From Pseudomonas sp. MRSN 12121 (GTDB lineage: Bacteria; Pseudomonadota; Gammaproteobacteria; Pseudomonadales; Pseudomonadaceae), in contig NZ_CP010892.1 of NCBI RefSeq assembly GCF_000931465.1, positions 1,984,001 through 2,048,000 on the forward strand: 64,000 nucleotides of DNA. Reading direction: 5' to 3'. The translations under genes and the position numbers were made by a program. This document shows positions 8,899 to 17,964 of the stretch, piece by piece. A model generated the notes under the pieces. It was not told the DNA's origin. It was given only the letters and a program-made list of their open reading frames with translations, and did no database searches. Position 1 is the first letter of the stretch. The number at the start of each line of letters is the position of its first letter.

Positions 8899-9022
8899 GA
8901 GGGCTCTCCTTTGGCGATGGGTACCTAGGATTGGGGGCGGGTGGTGGGCGATAAGTGCCCGGCACTCGACGAATGGGCCGGGTTGCCGATGCCCGCGTCA
9001 TGGGGTGGGCATCGGCGGCTGG

Positions 9023-9277
9023 CTAGACGTCCAGCTTGCGAGCCGCCTCGACCCCGGAAACGGTGAGTTTGATCGGCAGGTTCAGCGCGGGTTCGCCCGC
9101 GTGGTCGAGGGTCACATGGCCGTCCTTGATCAGGCCGCGCTCCTGCAGCGCGGCCAGGGTAAGCGCCACTACTTTCTCGCCTCGGTAGTTATCCAGCACT
9201 TCCTTGCCCAGGCCGTTGGGATGGGCGTGCAGCAAGCGGGTGAGGACTTCTTTTTCCAGCTCTTTGTCGACGTTCAT
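9023..9277 (-). CDS. Hypothetical 84-residue protein
   Basis: I do not recognise this family. The protein (MNVDKELEKEVLTRLLHAHP start, ESGVEAARKLDV-like end) is short and soluble. It has a helix-turn-helix-like alternation (LTRLLHAHPNGLGKEVL, ALTLAALQERGLIKDG) that could be a winged-helix fragment. AGAGGT lies upstream of ATG 9277 on the minus strand. It sits between the SAP-like protein and a secreted Gly/Pro-rich protein, all on the minus strand. These look like general or stress-associated small genes, but nothing in the sequence assigns a role. Confidence 0.6.
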   Translation of the reverse strand: MNVDKELEKEVLTRLLHAHPNGLGKEVLDNYRGEKVVALTLAALQERGLIKDGHVTLDHAGEPALNLPIKLTVSGVEAARKLDV

Positions 9278-9310
9278 GCTGACCTCTGGATGGGGTGAGA
9301 GGGGCCTGGG

Positions 9311-9628
9311 TCATTGTTCGTTGCCGTGGCCTTCGGAGCCGGAGCCGCCGGTGGTGGTTTTCGGCTGGTTGTCCGGCGGCTCGGTGTCCCGCGTGCCGGC
9401 GCCGCCCTGGCGGCCAGTGTCGTTGCCCTGGGTGCGGGGATCGGTGCCCGTGGCAGGGGGCAGGGCGCCTTCATCGACCTGCGGCGGATTGATATTGATG
9501 TTCGGCGAACCTTGGGTGGCCGGGGACTTGGGCCGCTCCACCGGGTCCGTGGGGCCGGTGGAGCCGGCGAAGGCTGTCGAGGACAGCAGCCCGGCGAGGA
9601 CGAGGATCGTCAGCTTGGACTGGATCAT
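9311..9628 (-). CDS. Secreted low-complexity hypothetical protein
   Basis: A 105-residue protein with an N-terminal Sec signal (MIQSKLTILVLAGLLSSTAFA, cleavage after AFA). The mature part is rich in Pro, Gly, Thr and Asn and appears disordered (for example SPNININPPQVDEGALPPAT). It is probably periplasmic. No domain is recognised. GGAGGCGACATC gives a good ribosome-binding site upstream of ATG 9628 on the minus strand. It is 34 bp upstream of the 84-residue gene, so they may be cotranscribed. Confidence 0.65.
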   Translation of the reverse strand: MIQSKLTILVLAGLLSSTAFAGSTGPTDPVERPKSPATQGSPNININPPQVDEGALPPATGTDPRTQGNDTGRQGGAGTRDTEPPDNQPKTTTGGSGSEGHGNEQ

Positions 9629-9657
9629 GATGTCGCCTCCATTGGTTTATAGAGTCG

Positions 9658-10929
9658 CTACCTGACGTTGGTCCGCCGCCGATTTTGATTGGTGCCTGAT
9701 GAACGACGAACGGTTCGGGCCTCCTGCACCAGCCGGTTGGCTTGCAGCCCGCGCCAGGCCAGGCGCCCGACGCTGATCAGCCAGTTCAGCGTCGCCACCA
9801 CCAGGACCGTCAGCAACAGCGCCGGCAGGCCTTGTTCGACGATGATCTTGCCGGCCAGCCACGGAAAGCCGAAGACCCCGATGAAGTAGGCCAGGCTGAA
9901 CAGCAGCAGGGCTTGCGACGTGTCGTCGGGCGGTGCTTCGTTGGCCGCCAGGCCGTTGATCACCGAGTAGGTCAGGCCGTAGCCGATGCCCAGTACCAAA
10001 GCCGCCAGCAGATAGCTCGGCGCGTCGTCGACCATCAACTGGAACATCAGCACCGACAGCAGCATCAACCCCGAGAGCAGGCACGCCGCGCGGTAGGCGT
10101 CGCGCTTGACCACGAAGCCGGCGACCAGCAGGCGACTGCCGATGGCCGCCACCATGAAGCCGAGAAAGAACAGCGAATAATCCAGTGAGCGCGACGCCGC
10201 GTAGCTGGTCTGGAAACTCGACAGGCCGCCGAAGACGCAACCGCCAAGGCCGACCATGAGGATTGCGAACGACGCCTTCGAGGAGAGCACCCGGGCACTG
10301 CTGGCCCAGCTGATTCTCGCCGCGCCGCTCCCCAGATGGTTGGGGTGCCTGTTCAGCGCGCAGCCCAGGCGCCAGAAGATCAGCACGCCGATCAGGCTGG
10401 CGACCGCGGCGAGCATGAAGGCCGCGGTGAGCGGGTAACCCAGGGCGCTGGCCAGGCGCCCGAGCAACGGGCCGCAGCCGATGCCGCTCATCATGCTGCC
10501 CGACAACAGGGCGAAGAACCGCGCGCGCTGGGCGGGCGCCACCAGCATGGCGACGATGATCGGCCCCAGGGTATAGAACACGCCCCAGCCCAGGCCCAGG
10601 GTCAGGCCGAAGAACAGCAGCGTGTCGCCGAAGCCCGGGGTCAGGGCAAACCCCAGGCTGGCCACCACCAGCAGGCAGCCGAACAGGGCGATCGAACGCG
10701 CGGCGCCCAGCAGGTCGGACAGGTGTCCGGAGAAGATCACCGCGACAAAGGTGCTGAGCATCGCCACCGAAATCACGCTGCCGGCGTCCTGTTCGTTGCC
10801 GCCGCGGGAGCCGATCAGCAGCGCGAGCAGGAAGGTCGAGCCGTAGGACAGCGACAACAGGTAGCTGGCCAGGCAGAACAGCCCGAACAGCCGGATGGGG
10901 ACCTGGGGGGATGGAATACCGCTGGGCAT
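9658..10929 (-). CDS. Major facilitator superfamily transporter
   Basis: Inner-membrane MFS protein of 423 residues with about 12 transmembrane stretches. It has an MFS loop 2-3-type segment (SGHLSDLLGAARSIALFG) and long hydrophobic segments such as LLFFGLTLGLGWGVFYTLGP. The C-terminal tail is basic (VQEARTVRRSSGTNQNRRR). The substrate cannot be inferred. The gene stands alone on the minus strand, with 108 bp to the next gene upstream, and I see no linked regulator. Confidence 0.82.
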   Translation of the reverse strand: MPSGIPSPQVPIRLFGLFCLASYLLSLSYGSTFLLALLIGSRGGNEQDAGSVISVAMLSTFVAVIFSGHLSDLLGAARSIALFGCLLVVASLGFALTPGFGDTLLFFGLTLGLGWGVFYTLGPIIVAMLVAPAQRARFFALLSGSMMSGIGCGPLLGRLASALGYPLTAAFMLAAVASLIGVLIFWRLGCALNRHPNHLGSGAARISWASSARVLSSKASFAILMVGLGGCVFGGLSSFQTSYAASRSLDYSLFFLGFMVAAIGSRLLVAGFVVKRDAYRAACLLSGLMLLSVLMFQLMVDDAPSYLLAALVLGIGYGLTYSVINGLAANEAPPDDTSQALLLFSLAYFIGVFGFPWLAGKIIVEQGLPALLLTVLVVATLNWLISVGRLAWRGLQANRLVQEARTVRRSSGTNQNRRRTNVR

Positions 10930-11037
10930 GTGCAGGCCTCATCTCTTGCTGGATTCATGAGGCGCCGTTCTACCACGGGCGGCTGTCGCGTTAGTTGTGA
11001 TCTTGCTGGCTTCAGGATTAGCGCGCAGCGGAGTGAG

Positions 11038-11685
11038 TCAGCCGCCGATCTCATCGATGAACTCGTCCATGAAGCGCCGCAGGCGCTCGTGGCGTACTTG
11101 CGCCAGGCGCGCGCCGGTCACGGTCTGGAAGCCCTGGGCCAGGTGCAGCAGCTTGGTGTGGAAGTGGTCGAGGGTGAAGCGCGAGTCGTCATGCTCGCGC
11201 TGCCGGGCGTGCGGGTCCCGGGCGTCGTAGAGCGCGTGGTTCAGCCTGCCGCCGACATAGAAGGTGCGGGCCACGCCGATCGCGCCCAGGGAGTCGAGGC
11301 GATCGGCGTCCTGGAGGATCTTCGCCTCGAGGGTGACCGGGGCAATGGCGGCGGAAAAACTGTGCGCCTCGATGGCATGGGCCACCGCGGCGATCTGCGC
11401 CGGCGCCCAGCCCATCCCGGCGAGCAGCAGGGCGGCCTGTTCCGCGGCCATGCGCGAAGCCTGGGCGCGCAGGGGCGAGTCCTTTTCCACGGCGACGCAA
11501 TCGTGCAGCAGGGTAGCGGCCAGCAAGACCTGCAGGTCGCCACCGTCCACCTCGGCGATCCGCCGCACGTTGGCCCACACCCGCTGCAGGTGCGACAGGT
11601 CGTGGGCGCCATCGTCGAGCTCCAGCGCGTGGTCCAGCAGGGTGGCGGCAAGTTCGGGCAGCGGGGCGAAAGCGTGGGCGGTCAT
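11038..11685 (-). CDS. HD-domain phosphohydrolase (YedJ-like)
   Basis: A 215-residue metal-dependent phosphohydrolase. The HD signature is visible: DLSHLQRVWANVRRIAE (first His), LLHDC (the HD pair), a distal HAIEAHSFSA, and KILQDADRLDSLGAIGVART with the final Asp. It resembles YedJ-type HD proteins that act on small phosphorylated or nucleotide substrates. ATG 11685 (MTAHAFAPL) is chosen because the family begins close to it; the frame is open further upstream without a better start. It is divergent from the GNAT gene. Confidence 0.85.
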   Translation of the reverse strand: MTAHAFAPLPELAATLLDHALELDDGAHDLSHLQRVWANVRRIAEVDGGDLQVLLAATLLHDCVAVEKDSPLRAQASRMAAEQAALLLAGMGWAPAQIAAVAHAIEAHSFSAAIAPVTLEAKILQDADRLDSLGAIGVARTFYVGGRLNHALYDARDPHARQREHDDSRFTLDHFHTKLLHLAQGFQTVTGARLAQVRHERLRRFMDEFIDEIGG

Positions 11686-11892
11686 CTGGAAGAGCTCATG
11701 AAGCTGTGGGCAGGCGCTACTGTAGCCGCAGCCGGAGGCGGCGATAAGGCCGGATTGAACAAACGCCCGGCGGTCGATCCCGACATGCACGACACCCGCC
11801 GCGACACTCGGCCGCTTCAGCCTGAAATGCCCGTGCATGTCCTTGCCCAGTCGATCTACTATGGCCGCCTGCCTTCCAACCGAGATCCCCCG

Positions 11893-12372
11893 ATGTCCGT
11901 CGATATCCGTCCCGCCGTGCCCAGCGATGCCCAGCAAATCCTGGCCTTCATCACCGAGCTGGCCGATTACGAGCGCGCCCGCCATGAAGTCATCGCCAGT
12001 GTCGCCGACATCGAGCGCAGCCTGTTCAGCGAGGGCGCCACGGCGCACGGCCTGATCTGCCTGCGCGACGGCGTGCCGATCGGCTTCGCGGTGTTTTTCT
12101 TCAGTTATTCCACCTGGCTGGGCAGCAACTGCCTGTACCTGGAGGACCTCTACATCACCCCCGAGCAGCGCGGCGGCGGCGCCGGCAAGCAGTTGCTGCG
12201 CCATCTGGCGCGGATCGCCTGCGACAACGGCTGCGGACGTTTCGAGTGGAGCGTGCTGGAGTGGAACGAGCCGGCGATCCAGTTCTACAAATCGCTGGGC
12301 GCGCAGCCCCAGGAAGAATGGGTGAAGTACCGGATGGATGGGGATGTGTTGCGGGCTTTTGCCCACGGCTGA
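11893..12372 (+). CDS. GNAT family N-acetyltransferase
   Basis: A 159-residue acetyl-CoA-dependent acetyltransferase. The GNAT fold is complete: N-terminal IRPAVPSDAQQILAFITELA, motif A LEDLYITPEQRGGGAGKQLL (acetyl-CoA pyrophosphate loop), and motif B ending NEPAIQFYKSLGAQPQEEW. It resembles diamine acetyltransferase-like members, though the substrate is uncertain. ATG 11893 (MSVDIRPAV) follows the CCCCCG context without a strong Shine-Dalgarno. The longer open frame upstream runs antisense to the HD gene and is not coding. Confidence 0.85.
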   Translation: MSVDIRPAVPSDAQQILAFITELADYERARHEVIASVADIERSLFSEGATAHGLICLRDGVPIGFAVFFFSYSTWLGSNCLYLEDLYITPEQRGGGAGKQLLRHLARIACDNGCGRFEWSVLEWNEPAIQFYKSLGAQPQEEWVKYRMDGDVLRAFAHG

Positions 12373-12561
12373 GCCGTTTTTCCCCTACCTTCAGGAACAC
12401 CGCTCGACCTTCGCTTGCCCGCGTTGACCGCGGCTGGTCATCCCCTCCTTTCTGAATCCCCTGCTTGGCCGTTGCTACGGTAACGGCCGGCCGCCCGTCT
12501 TCCCCTTTCTGCATCCCCTCCGGCACTACCGCGTCCCTCTCCCGGCTCACCCCCCCCCGAA

Positions 12562-12660
12562 CGTAGCCGCTGCCGAGCCCTCGGCGAGGCTGCGATCGCC
12601 CCCGTAGGGGGCGCAGATGCGTGAGGTCGCTGAAGGTCCCGCGGACCTTATCGCAGCCTC
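12562..12660. repeat. REP/BIME-like palindromic element
   Basis: This sits in the 437-bp gene-free stretch between the GNAT gene and dgoK (12373-12809). GAGGCTGCGAT (12586-12596) is matched by ATCGCAGCCTC (12650-12660). The interval holds the smaller hairpins GCCCCC-gta-GGGGGC and GGTCCCGCGGACC. The GTAGCCGCTGCCG core is a common extragenic Pseudomonas repeat, and a degenerate copy occurs near 2812. The rest of the stretch is GC-rich with no gene, followed by an AT-rich promoter region. Confidence 0.6.
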
Positions 12661-12696
12661 AAAGAGCGCTCGGAAGCGGTCACGAAATCGATAAAA

Positions 12697-12711
12697 TCCC
12701 ATAATATGGGA
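12697..12711. promoter_or_regulatory. Perfect inverted-repeat operator upstream of dgoK
   Basis: TCCCATA-A-TATGGGA is a perfect 7-bp inverted repeat around one central base, about 100 bp before the dgoK start, in an AT-rich patch (12690-12740) that is the only likely promoter region of the sugar operon. The most economical binder is the IclR-type regulator encoded at the far end of the cluster (23623-24420). Confidence 0.55.
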
Positions 12712-12809
12712 CTTTAATTTATATATTGAGATTTTTATTGCACCGGGTTTATAGTCGCCGCCATCAGCTCTTACGCACTCACTGCCAACAACAACTCACA
12801 GGTGAAGCG

Positions 12810-13808
12810 ATGCAGGCGCAATTGATCGCGCTCGACTGGGGAACGACCTCCCTTCGTGCTTACAAACTCGCCGCCGGCGGGCAAGTGCTGGAACAGCGCT
12901 CGCTGACCTCGGGGATCATGCAGTTGCCCCAGGGCGCGCGAGTGGTGGCGGGGCGGATGTGCAGCGACGGTTTCGAGCTGGCCTTCGATGCGGCCTGTGG
13001 CGACTGGCTCGATGCCCAGCCCGATCTGCCGGTGATTGCCTGCGGCATGGTCGGCAGTGCCCAGGGCTGGCGCGAGGCGAGCTATTGCGCCACTCCGGCG
13101 AATGTCGCCCAGCTCGGCCAGGCCCTGGTGACCCTGCGCAGCCAACGCGGGGTGGATGTGCATATCGTGCCGGGGGTGATTCAGCACTCGCGCTTGCCGA
13201 ACGTCATGCGTGGCGAGGAAACCCAGGTGCTGGGGGCGCTGCCGCAACTGGCGGCCGAGGCAGGGGACGACGTGTTGATCGGCCTGCCGGGCAGCCATTC
13301 CAAATGGGTCCAGGTGGCCGACGGCTGCATCGCGCATTTCGACACCTTCATGACCGGCGAACTGTTCGCCGTGCTCAGCGAACACAGCATTCTCGGCCGG
13401 ACCCAGGTGCGGGGCGAAAGGTTCGACGCCGAAGCCTTCGACCGGGGCGTGCAGGTGGCCTCGTCCGCCGACGGCGCGATCGGGCCGTTGTCGACCCTGT
13501 TCAGCGCCCGCAGCCTGGGCCTGACCGGCGCGCTGAGCGCCAGCGCACAACCGGACTACCTCTCCGGATTGTTGATCGGCCACGAACTCTCGGCCCTGGC
13601 CGGCGTGCTGCGCCGCCAGCGTGGCGCCGGGCCGCTGCCGTCGATCGTGCTGATCGGCCATGCGCAACTCTGCGCCCGCTACAGCCGGGCGCTGTCCGCC
13701 TGCGGTTTCCCCCGGGCGATCCTGGCCGAGCAGGCCACCGAACGCGGTTTGTGGCACCTGGCCGAAGTGGCCGGGCTGCTGGCGCGCGTCCCTTGCGTCC
13801 ACCCTTGA
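12810..13808 (+). CDS. dgoK: 2-dehydro-3-deoxygalactonokinase
   Basis: DgoK phosphorylates 2-dehydro-3-deoxy-D-galactonate with ATP, the fourth step of the De Ley-Doudoroff pathway. The 332-residue protein has the family N-terminus LIALDWGTTSLRAYKL (ATPase/kinase phosphate loop), the conserved GMVGSAQGWREA segment, and LIGLPGSHSKWVQV. ATG 12810 is preceded by AGGTGAAG; an upstream in-frame start at 12726 lies in the promoter region. It is the first gene of the operon, with dgoA starting 14 bp after its stop. Confidence 0.92.
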   Translation: MQAQLIALDWGTTSLRAYKLAAGGQVLEQRSLTSGIMQLPQGARVVAGRMCSDGFELAFDAACGDWLDAQPDLPVIACGMVGSAQGWREASYCATPANVAQLGQALVTLRSQRGVDVHIVPGVIQHSRLPNVMRGEETQVLGALPQLAAEAGDDVLIGLPGSHSKWVQVADGCIAHFDTFMTGELFAVLSEHSILGRTQVRGERFDAEAFDRGVQVASSADGAIGPLSTLFSARSLGLTGALSASAQPDYLSGLLIGHELSALAGVLRRQRGAGPLPSIVLIGHAQLCARYSRALSACGFPRAILAEQATERGLWHLAEVAGLLARVPCVHP

Positions 13809-13821
13809 AAAGAGGTCCGAC

Positions 13822-14442
13822 ATGCTCAAGCAAGCACTGGCACACAACGGCCTGATCGCCATTCTCCGGGGGCTGCGGCCGCAGGAGGCGGCAGCTATCG
13901 GCGACGTGCTCTATCAGGCCGGGTTGCGGGTCATCGAAGTGCCGCTCAACTCGCCCCAGCCCTTTGACAGCATCCGCATCCTGCGCGAGGCCTTGCCCGC
14001 CGATTGCCTGATCGGCGCCGGCACGGTGCTGACTGCCGAGCAGGTCGGGCAGGTCAAGGCCGCGGGTGGCCAGGTGATCGTCATGCCCCACAGCGACCCC
14101 AGGGTCTTGCGCGCGGTCAAGGCCGCCGGCCTGTACCTGTCCCCTGGCGTGGCCACGCCGACCGAGGCCTTTGCCGCGCTGGCCGAGGGCGCCGACGTAC
14201 TGAAGCTGTTCCCGGCCGAGCAGATGGGCCCGGCGGTGGTGAAGGCCTGGCTCGCGGTATTGCCGGCCGGCACGGTGTTGCTGCCGGTGGGCGGGATCGC
14301 CCCGGACAACATGCAAATGTACTTCGACGCCGGGGTGAAGGGCTTCGGCCTGGGCTCCGGGTTGTTCAGGCCGGGCATGTGCGCCGCCGACGTGGCGAGC
14401 CGCGCCGCGGCCTATGTCGCGGCCTGGCGTGCGCTGGCCTGA
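13822..14442 (+). CDS. dgoA: 2-dehydro-3-deoxy-6-phosphogalactonate aldolase
   Basis: Class I KDPGal aldolase that splits 2-dehydro-3-deoxy-6-phospho-D-galactonate into pyruvate and glyceraldehyde 3-phosphate. The 206 residues match the KDPG/KDPGal aldolase length. Signatures are GLIAILRGLRPQEA at the N-terminus, LIGAGTVLTAEQV, and the Schiff-base lysine in ADVLKLFPAEQMGP. AGAGG at 13811-13815 gives the ribosome-binding site for ATG 13822. The longer in-frame opening from 13660 lies inside dgoK. Tight linkage to dgoK and dgoD supports the galactonate assignment over 2-dehydro-3-deoxy-6-phosphogluconate. Confidence 0.92.
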   Translation: MLKQALAHNGLIAILRGLRPQEAAAIGDVLYQAGLRVIEVPLNSPQPFDSIRILREALPADCLIGAGTVLTAEQVGQVKAAGGQVIVMPHSDPRVLRAVKAAGLYLSPGVATPTEAFAALAEGADVLKLFPAEQMGPAVVKAWLAVLPAGTVLLPVGGIAPDNMQMYFDAGVKGFGLGSGLFRPGMCAADVASRAAAYVAAWRALA

Positions 14443-14490
14443 GACTTTCCGGCGCCCTGGAGCGCTGCATCCGACAAGAGAGATAACAAG

Positions 14491-15639
14491 ATGAAAATCA
14501 CCCGACTGACCACCTTCATCGTTCCGCCACGCTGGTGCTTTCTCAAGGTCGAGACCGACGCGGGCGTCACCGGCTGGGGCGAGCCGGTGGTAGAGGGGCG
14601 GGCGCATACCGTGGCCGCCGCCGTGGACGAGCTGGCCGACTATCTGGTCGGCAAGGACCCGCGCAATATCGAGGACATCTGGACCGTGCTCTACCGTGGC
14701 GGTTTCTACCGCGGCGGGGCGATCCACATGAGCGCCCTGGCCGGTATCGACCAGGCGCTGTGGGACATCAAGGGCAAGGCCCTGGGAGTGTCGGTCAGCG
14801 ACCTGCTGGGCGGCCAGGTGCGGGACAAGATCCGCGTCTATTCGTGGATCGGCGGCGACCGGCCGGCCGACACCGCGCAGGCAGCCAGGGAGGCGGTGGC
14901 GCGGGGCTTCACCGCGGTGAAAATGAACGGCACCGAGGAGCTGCAGTTCCTCGACACCTTCGACAAGGTCGACCTGGCCCTGGCCAACGTCGCCGCGGTG
15001 CGGGACGCGGTCGGCCCCAACGTCGGCATCGGCGTCGACTTCCATGGCCGGGTGCACAAGCCCATGGCCAAGGTGCTGATGAAGGAACTCGATCCCTACA
15101 AGCTGATGTTCATCGAAGAACCGGTGCTCAGCGAAAACTACGAGGCCTTGAAGGAACTGGCGCCGCTGACCAGTACCCCGATCGCCCTGGGCGAGCGCTT
15201 GTTCTCGCGCTGGGATTTCAAGCGTGTGCTCAGCGAGGGTTACGTCGACATCATCCAGCCGGATGCCTCCCATGCCGGCGGCATCACCGAGACCCGCAAG
15301 ATCGCCAACATGGCCGAAGCCTACGACGTGGCGCTGGCCCTGCATTGCCCGCTGGGGCCGATCGCCCTGGCCGCCTGCCTGCAACTGGACGCGGCCTGCT
15401 ACAACGCCTTCATCCAGGAGCAGAGCCTGGGCATCCATTACAACGAAAGCAACGACCTGCTGGATTACCTCAAGCAGCCGCAAGTCTTCGACTACCAGCA
15501 AGGCATGGTGAAGATCCCCGACGGCCCGGGCCTGGGCATCGAGATCAACGAGGAATACGTGATCGAGCGCGCGGCCATCGGCCATCGCTGGCGCAATCCG
15601 GTGTGGCGCCACGCCGACGGCAGTTTCGCCGAATGGTGA
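14491..15639 (+). CDS. dgoD: D-galactonate dehydratase
   Basis: Enolase-superfamily enzyme (mandelate racemase subgroup) that dehydrates D-galactonate to 2-dehydro-3-deoxy-D-galactonate with Mg2+. The 382 residues equal the length I know for E. coli DgoD. Key features are the [11 protein letters not shown] region, metal ligands in GVDFHG, FIEEPV and ALGERLF, and the C-terminal active-site [28 protein letters not shown] precedes ATG 14491. It lies 48 bp after dgoA in the operon. Confidence 0.93.
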   Translation: MKITRLTTFIVPPRWCFLKVETDAGVTGWGEPVVEGRAHTVAAAVDELADYLVGKDPRNIEDIWTVLYRGGFYRGGAIHMSALAGIDQALWDIKGKALGVSVSDLLGGQVRDKIRVYSWIGGDRPADTAQAAREAVARGFTAVKMNGTEELQFLDTFDKVDLALANVAAVRDAVGPNVGIGVDFHGRVHKPMAKVLMKELDPYKLMFIEEPVLSENYEALKELAPLTSTPIALGERLFSRWDFKRVLSEGYVDIIQPDASHAGGITETRKIANMAEAYDVALALHCPLGPIALAACLQLDAACYNAFIQEQSLGIHYNESNDLLDYLKQPQVFDYQQGMVKIPDGPGLGIEINEEYVIERAAIGHRWRNPVWRHADGSFAEW

Positions 15640-15709
15640 GTTGACTCGGCACGTCCTCGCCCATGTACAGAAATGCATAGCCCTCAATAACCATAAGAAG
15701 AGGCACCCC

Positions 15710-17056
15710 ATGCAATCGCAAACCTTCACCGGGCAGGCGTCGCTGGCCACGCCCAGCCGCAAGCGCTTTTTCATCATGGTGCTGCTGTTCATCACGGTGG
15801 TGATCAACTACCTGGACCGCAGCAACCTGTCGATTGCGGCGCCGGCGCTGACCAGTGACCTGGGGATCGACCCGATTCATGTCGGGCTGATTTTTTCCGC
15901 CTTCGGCTGGACCTACGCGGCCATGCAGATTCCCGGCGGCTGGCTGGTGGACCGGGTGCCGCCGCGGATTCTCTACACGGTGGCGCTGTTGTTGTGGTCG
16001 CTGGCGACGGTGTGGCTCGGTTTCGCCGCCAGCTTTATCGCCCTGTTCGTCCTGCGCATGGCGGTGGGTGCGCTGGAGGCGCCGGCGTATCCGATCAACA
16101 GCCGGGTGGTGACCACCTGGTTTCCCGAATGCGAGCGCGCCACGGCTATCGGTTTCTATACCTCCGGGCAATTCGTCGGGCTGGCCTTTCTCACCCCGGT
16201 GCTGGCCTGGCTGCAGCATGCCTTTGGCTGGCACATGGTGTTCGTCGCCACCGGCGCGGTGGGGATCCTGTGGGCCGCGATCTGGTATGCGGTGTATCGC
16301 GAGCCGCGGGATTTCAAGGGGGCCAACCAGGCGGAAATCGAGCTGATACGCGAGGGCGGCGGCCTGGTGGACATCCAGCGCGAGAGCGCCAGGAGCAAGG
16401 CGCGTTTCAGTTGGAGCGACCTGGGCATCGTCCTGAGCAAGCGCAAGCTGTGGGGCATTTACTTGGGGCAGTTCTGCCTCAACTCGACCCTGTGGTTCTT
16501 CCTCACCTGGTTCCCCACTTACCTGGTGAAGTACCGCGGCATGGATTTCATCAAGTCCGGCCTGCTGGCGTCGTTGCCGTTTCTCGCGGCATTCGTCGGC
16601 GTACTGTGTTCCGGGTTCTTCTCCGACTGGCTGATCCGCCGCGGCGCCTCGGTGGGCTTTGCCCGCAAGCTGCCGATCATTGGCGGGCTGCTGATTTCCA
16701 CCGCGATCATCGGGGCCAATTTCGTCGAGTCGACGCCGCTGGTGATCGCCTTCCTGGCGCTGGCGTTCTTCGGCAACGGCCTGGCCTCGATCACCTGGTC
16801 GCTGGTCTCGACCCTGGCCCCGGCGCGGCTGCTGGGGCTGACCGGCGGGGTGTTCAACTTCATCGGCAACCTGTCGGCGATTGCCACGCCGATCGTCATC
16901 GGCTTCCTGGCGAGCGGCGACTCTTTCGCCCCGGCCATTACCTACATCGCGGTGCTGGCGCTGGTGGGCGCGCTGTCCTATGTGCTGCTGGTGGGCAAGG
17001 TCGAACGCATCGAACTCTCAGCACAGGAGCAGGCGCCATGCACTGGCAAGCGGTGA
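15710..17056 (+). CDS. MFS transporter, anion:cation symporter type (DgoT-like)
   Basis: Inner-membrane MFS symporter of 448 residues. The N-terminus has the family hallmark VVINYLDRSNLSIAAPALTS, followed by AMQIPGGWLVDRVPPR (loop 2-3 motif) and about 12 membrane segments. DgoT-type members carry galactonate or related hexonates with H+. ATG 15710 is preceded by AAGAAGAGG; the upstream in-frame codons (15641 on) lack a ribosome-binding site. Its 3' end overlaps the lactonase gene by 19 nt. It gives the cluster a second entry route, for the acid rather than the sugar. Confidence 0.88.
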   Translation: MQSQTFTGQASLATPSRKRFFIMVLLFITVVINYLDRSNLSIAAPALTSDLGIDPIHVGLIFSAFGWTYAAMQIPGGWLVDRVPPRILYTVALLLWSLATVWLGFAASFIALFVLRMAVGALEAPAYPINSRVVTTWFPECERATAIGFYTSGQFVGLAFLTPVLAWLQHAFGWHMVFVATGAVGILWAAIWYAVYREPRDFKGANQAEIELIREGGGLVDIQRESARSKARFSWSDLGIVLSKRKLWGIYLGQFCLNSTLWFFLTWFPTYLVKYRGMDFIKSGLLASLPFLAAFVGVLCSGFFSDWLIRRGASVGFARKLPIIGGLLISTAIIGANFVESTPLVIAFLALAFFGNGLASITWSLVSTLAPARLLGLTGGVFNFIGNLSAIATPIVIGFLASGDSFAPAITYIAVLALVGALSYVLLVGKVERIELSAQEQAPCTGKR

Positions 17057-17916
17057 GCACCGAGCGCTTCAGGCTGGCCGAAGGCCCGTTCTGGGACGGC
17101 GCGACCCAGGCCTTGTACTGGGTGGACATTGCGGCGCGTCTGGCCTGTCGCCTGGGCCAGGGCCGCTATCGCTACTGGCACCTGCCCGAGGCCGTATCGG
17201 CGTTCATCCCCTGCGAGCGGGGCGACGCCCTGGTGACCCTGCCCAGCGGCGTGTATCGCCTGGACCTGGATTCGCCGGCGCGCCAGCCCGCCCTGAGCCT
17301 GTTCTGCGTGGCCGACCGGGTCTGCGGCAACCGGCCCAACGAGGCCCGCTGCGACGCCCGCGGGCGGCTGTGGCTGGGCAGCATGCAGAACAACCTCGAC
17401 GAGCAGGGCGGCGACCTGCCGCTTACCCGGCGTTCGGGCGGCCTGTTCCGGGTGGATGCCGATGCCCGGGTCACGCCGCTGCTGGAGGGGCTGGGCATCG
17501 TCAATACCTTGCTGTGGAACGCCTCGGGCGATGAGCTCTATTGCGCGGACAGCCTGGACGGTCAGTTGTACGCCTATGCCGTGGCGCCCGATGGCTGCCT
17601 CGGCCCGCGCCGGACGTGGGCCCAGCCCAGTGTGCGGGGCGTGCCGGACGGCTCGGCGATGGACAGCCAGGGCTACGTCTGGAATGCGCGCTGGGAAGGC
17701 CATTGCCTGATTCGCTATGCCCCCGACGGGCGCCTCGACCGGGTGATCGAGCTACCGGTCAGGTATCCCACCAGCTGCGTCTTCGGCGGGCCGGACCTGC
17801 GCACCCTGTATGTCACCAGCGCCCGTAGCGCCCAGGGTGGTGCGGCCCTGGACGGGGCGCTACTGATGGCCAGGGTCGAGACGGCAGGCTTGCCCTGCCA
17901 GCGTTTCGCCGGCTGA
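17038..17916 (+). CDS. SMP-30/gluconolactonase family lactonase
   Basis: Six-bladed beta-propeller lactonase of 292 residues. The metal and active-site positions are visible: LAEGPFW (Glu), NRPNEARCDARGRLWLG (Asn), VNTLLWN (Asn) and VPDGSAMDSQG (Asp). SMP-30 enzymes hydrolyse aldonolactones. Here the expected reaction is D-galactono-lactone to D-galactonate, feeding dgoD. ATG 17038 lies within the last codons of the transporter gene, so translation is coupled. Confidence 0.9.
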   Translation: MHWQAVSTERFRLAEGPFWDGATQALYWVDIAARLACRLGQGRYRYWHLPEAVSAFIPCERGDALVTLPSGVYRLDLDSPARQPALSLFCVADRVCGNRPNEARCDARGRLWLGSMQNNLDEQGGDLPLTRRSGGLFRVDADARVTPLLEGLGIVNTLLWNASGDELYCADSLDGQLYAYAVAPDGCLGPRRTWAQPSVRGVPDGSAMDSQGYVWNARWEGHCLIRYAPDGRLDRVIELPVRYPTSCVFGGPDLRTLYVTSARSAQGGAALDGALLMARVETAGLPCQRFAG

Positions 17917-17964
17917 AGTCTTACTTACCCAAGGCCGTCCGGCCTTGCCAGCAGGAGTTTTGCA

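Noticed and set aside
8006..9001. Long minus-strand frame spanning the PfkB 3' end and SAP-protein gene
   Set aside because: It is a GC-rich shadow frame of two well-supported genes, with Arg/Gly-rich composition and no domain.
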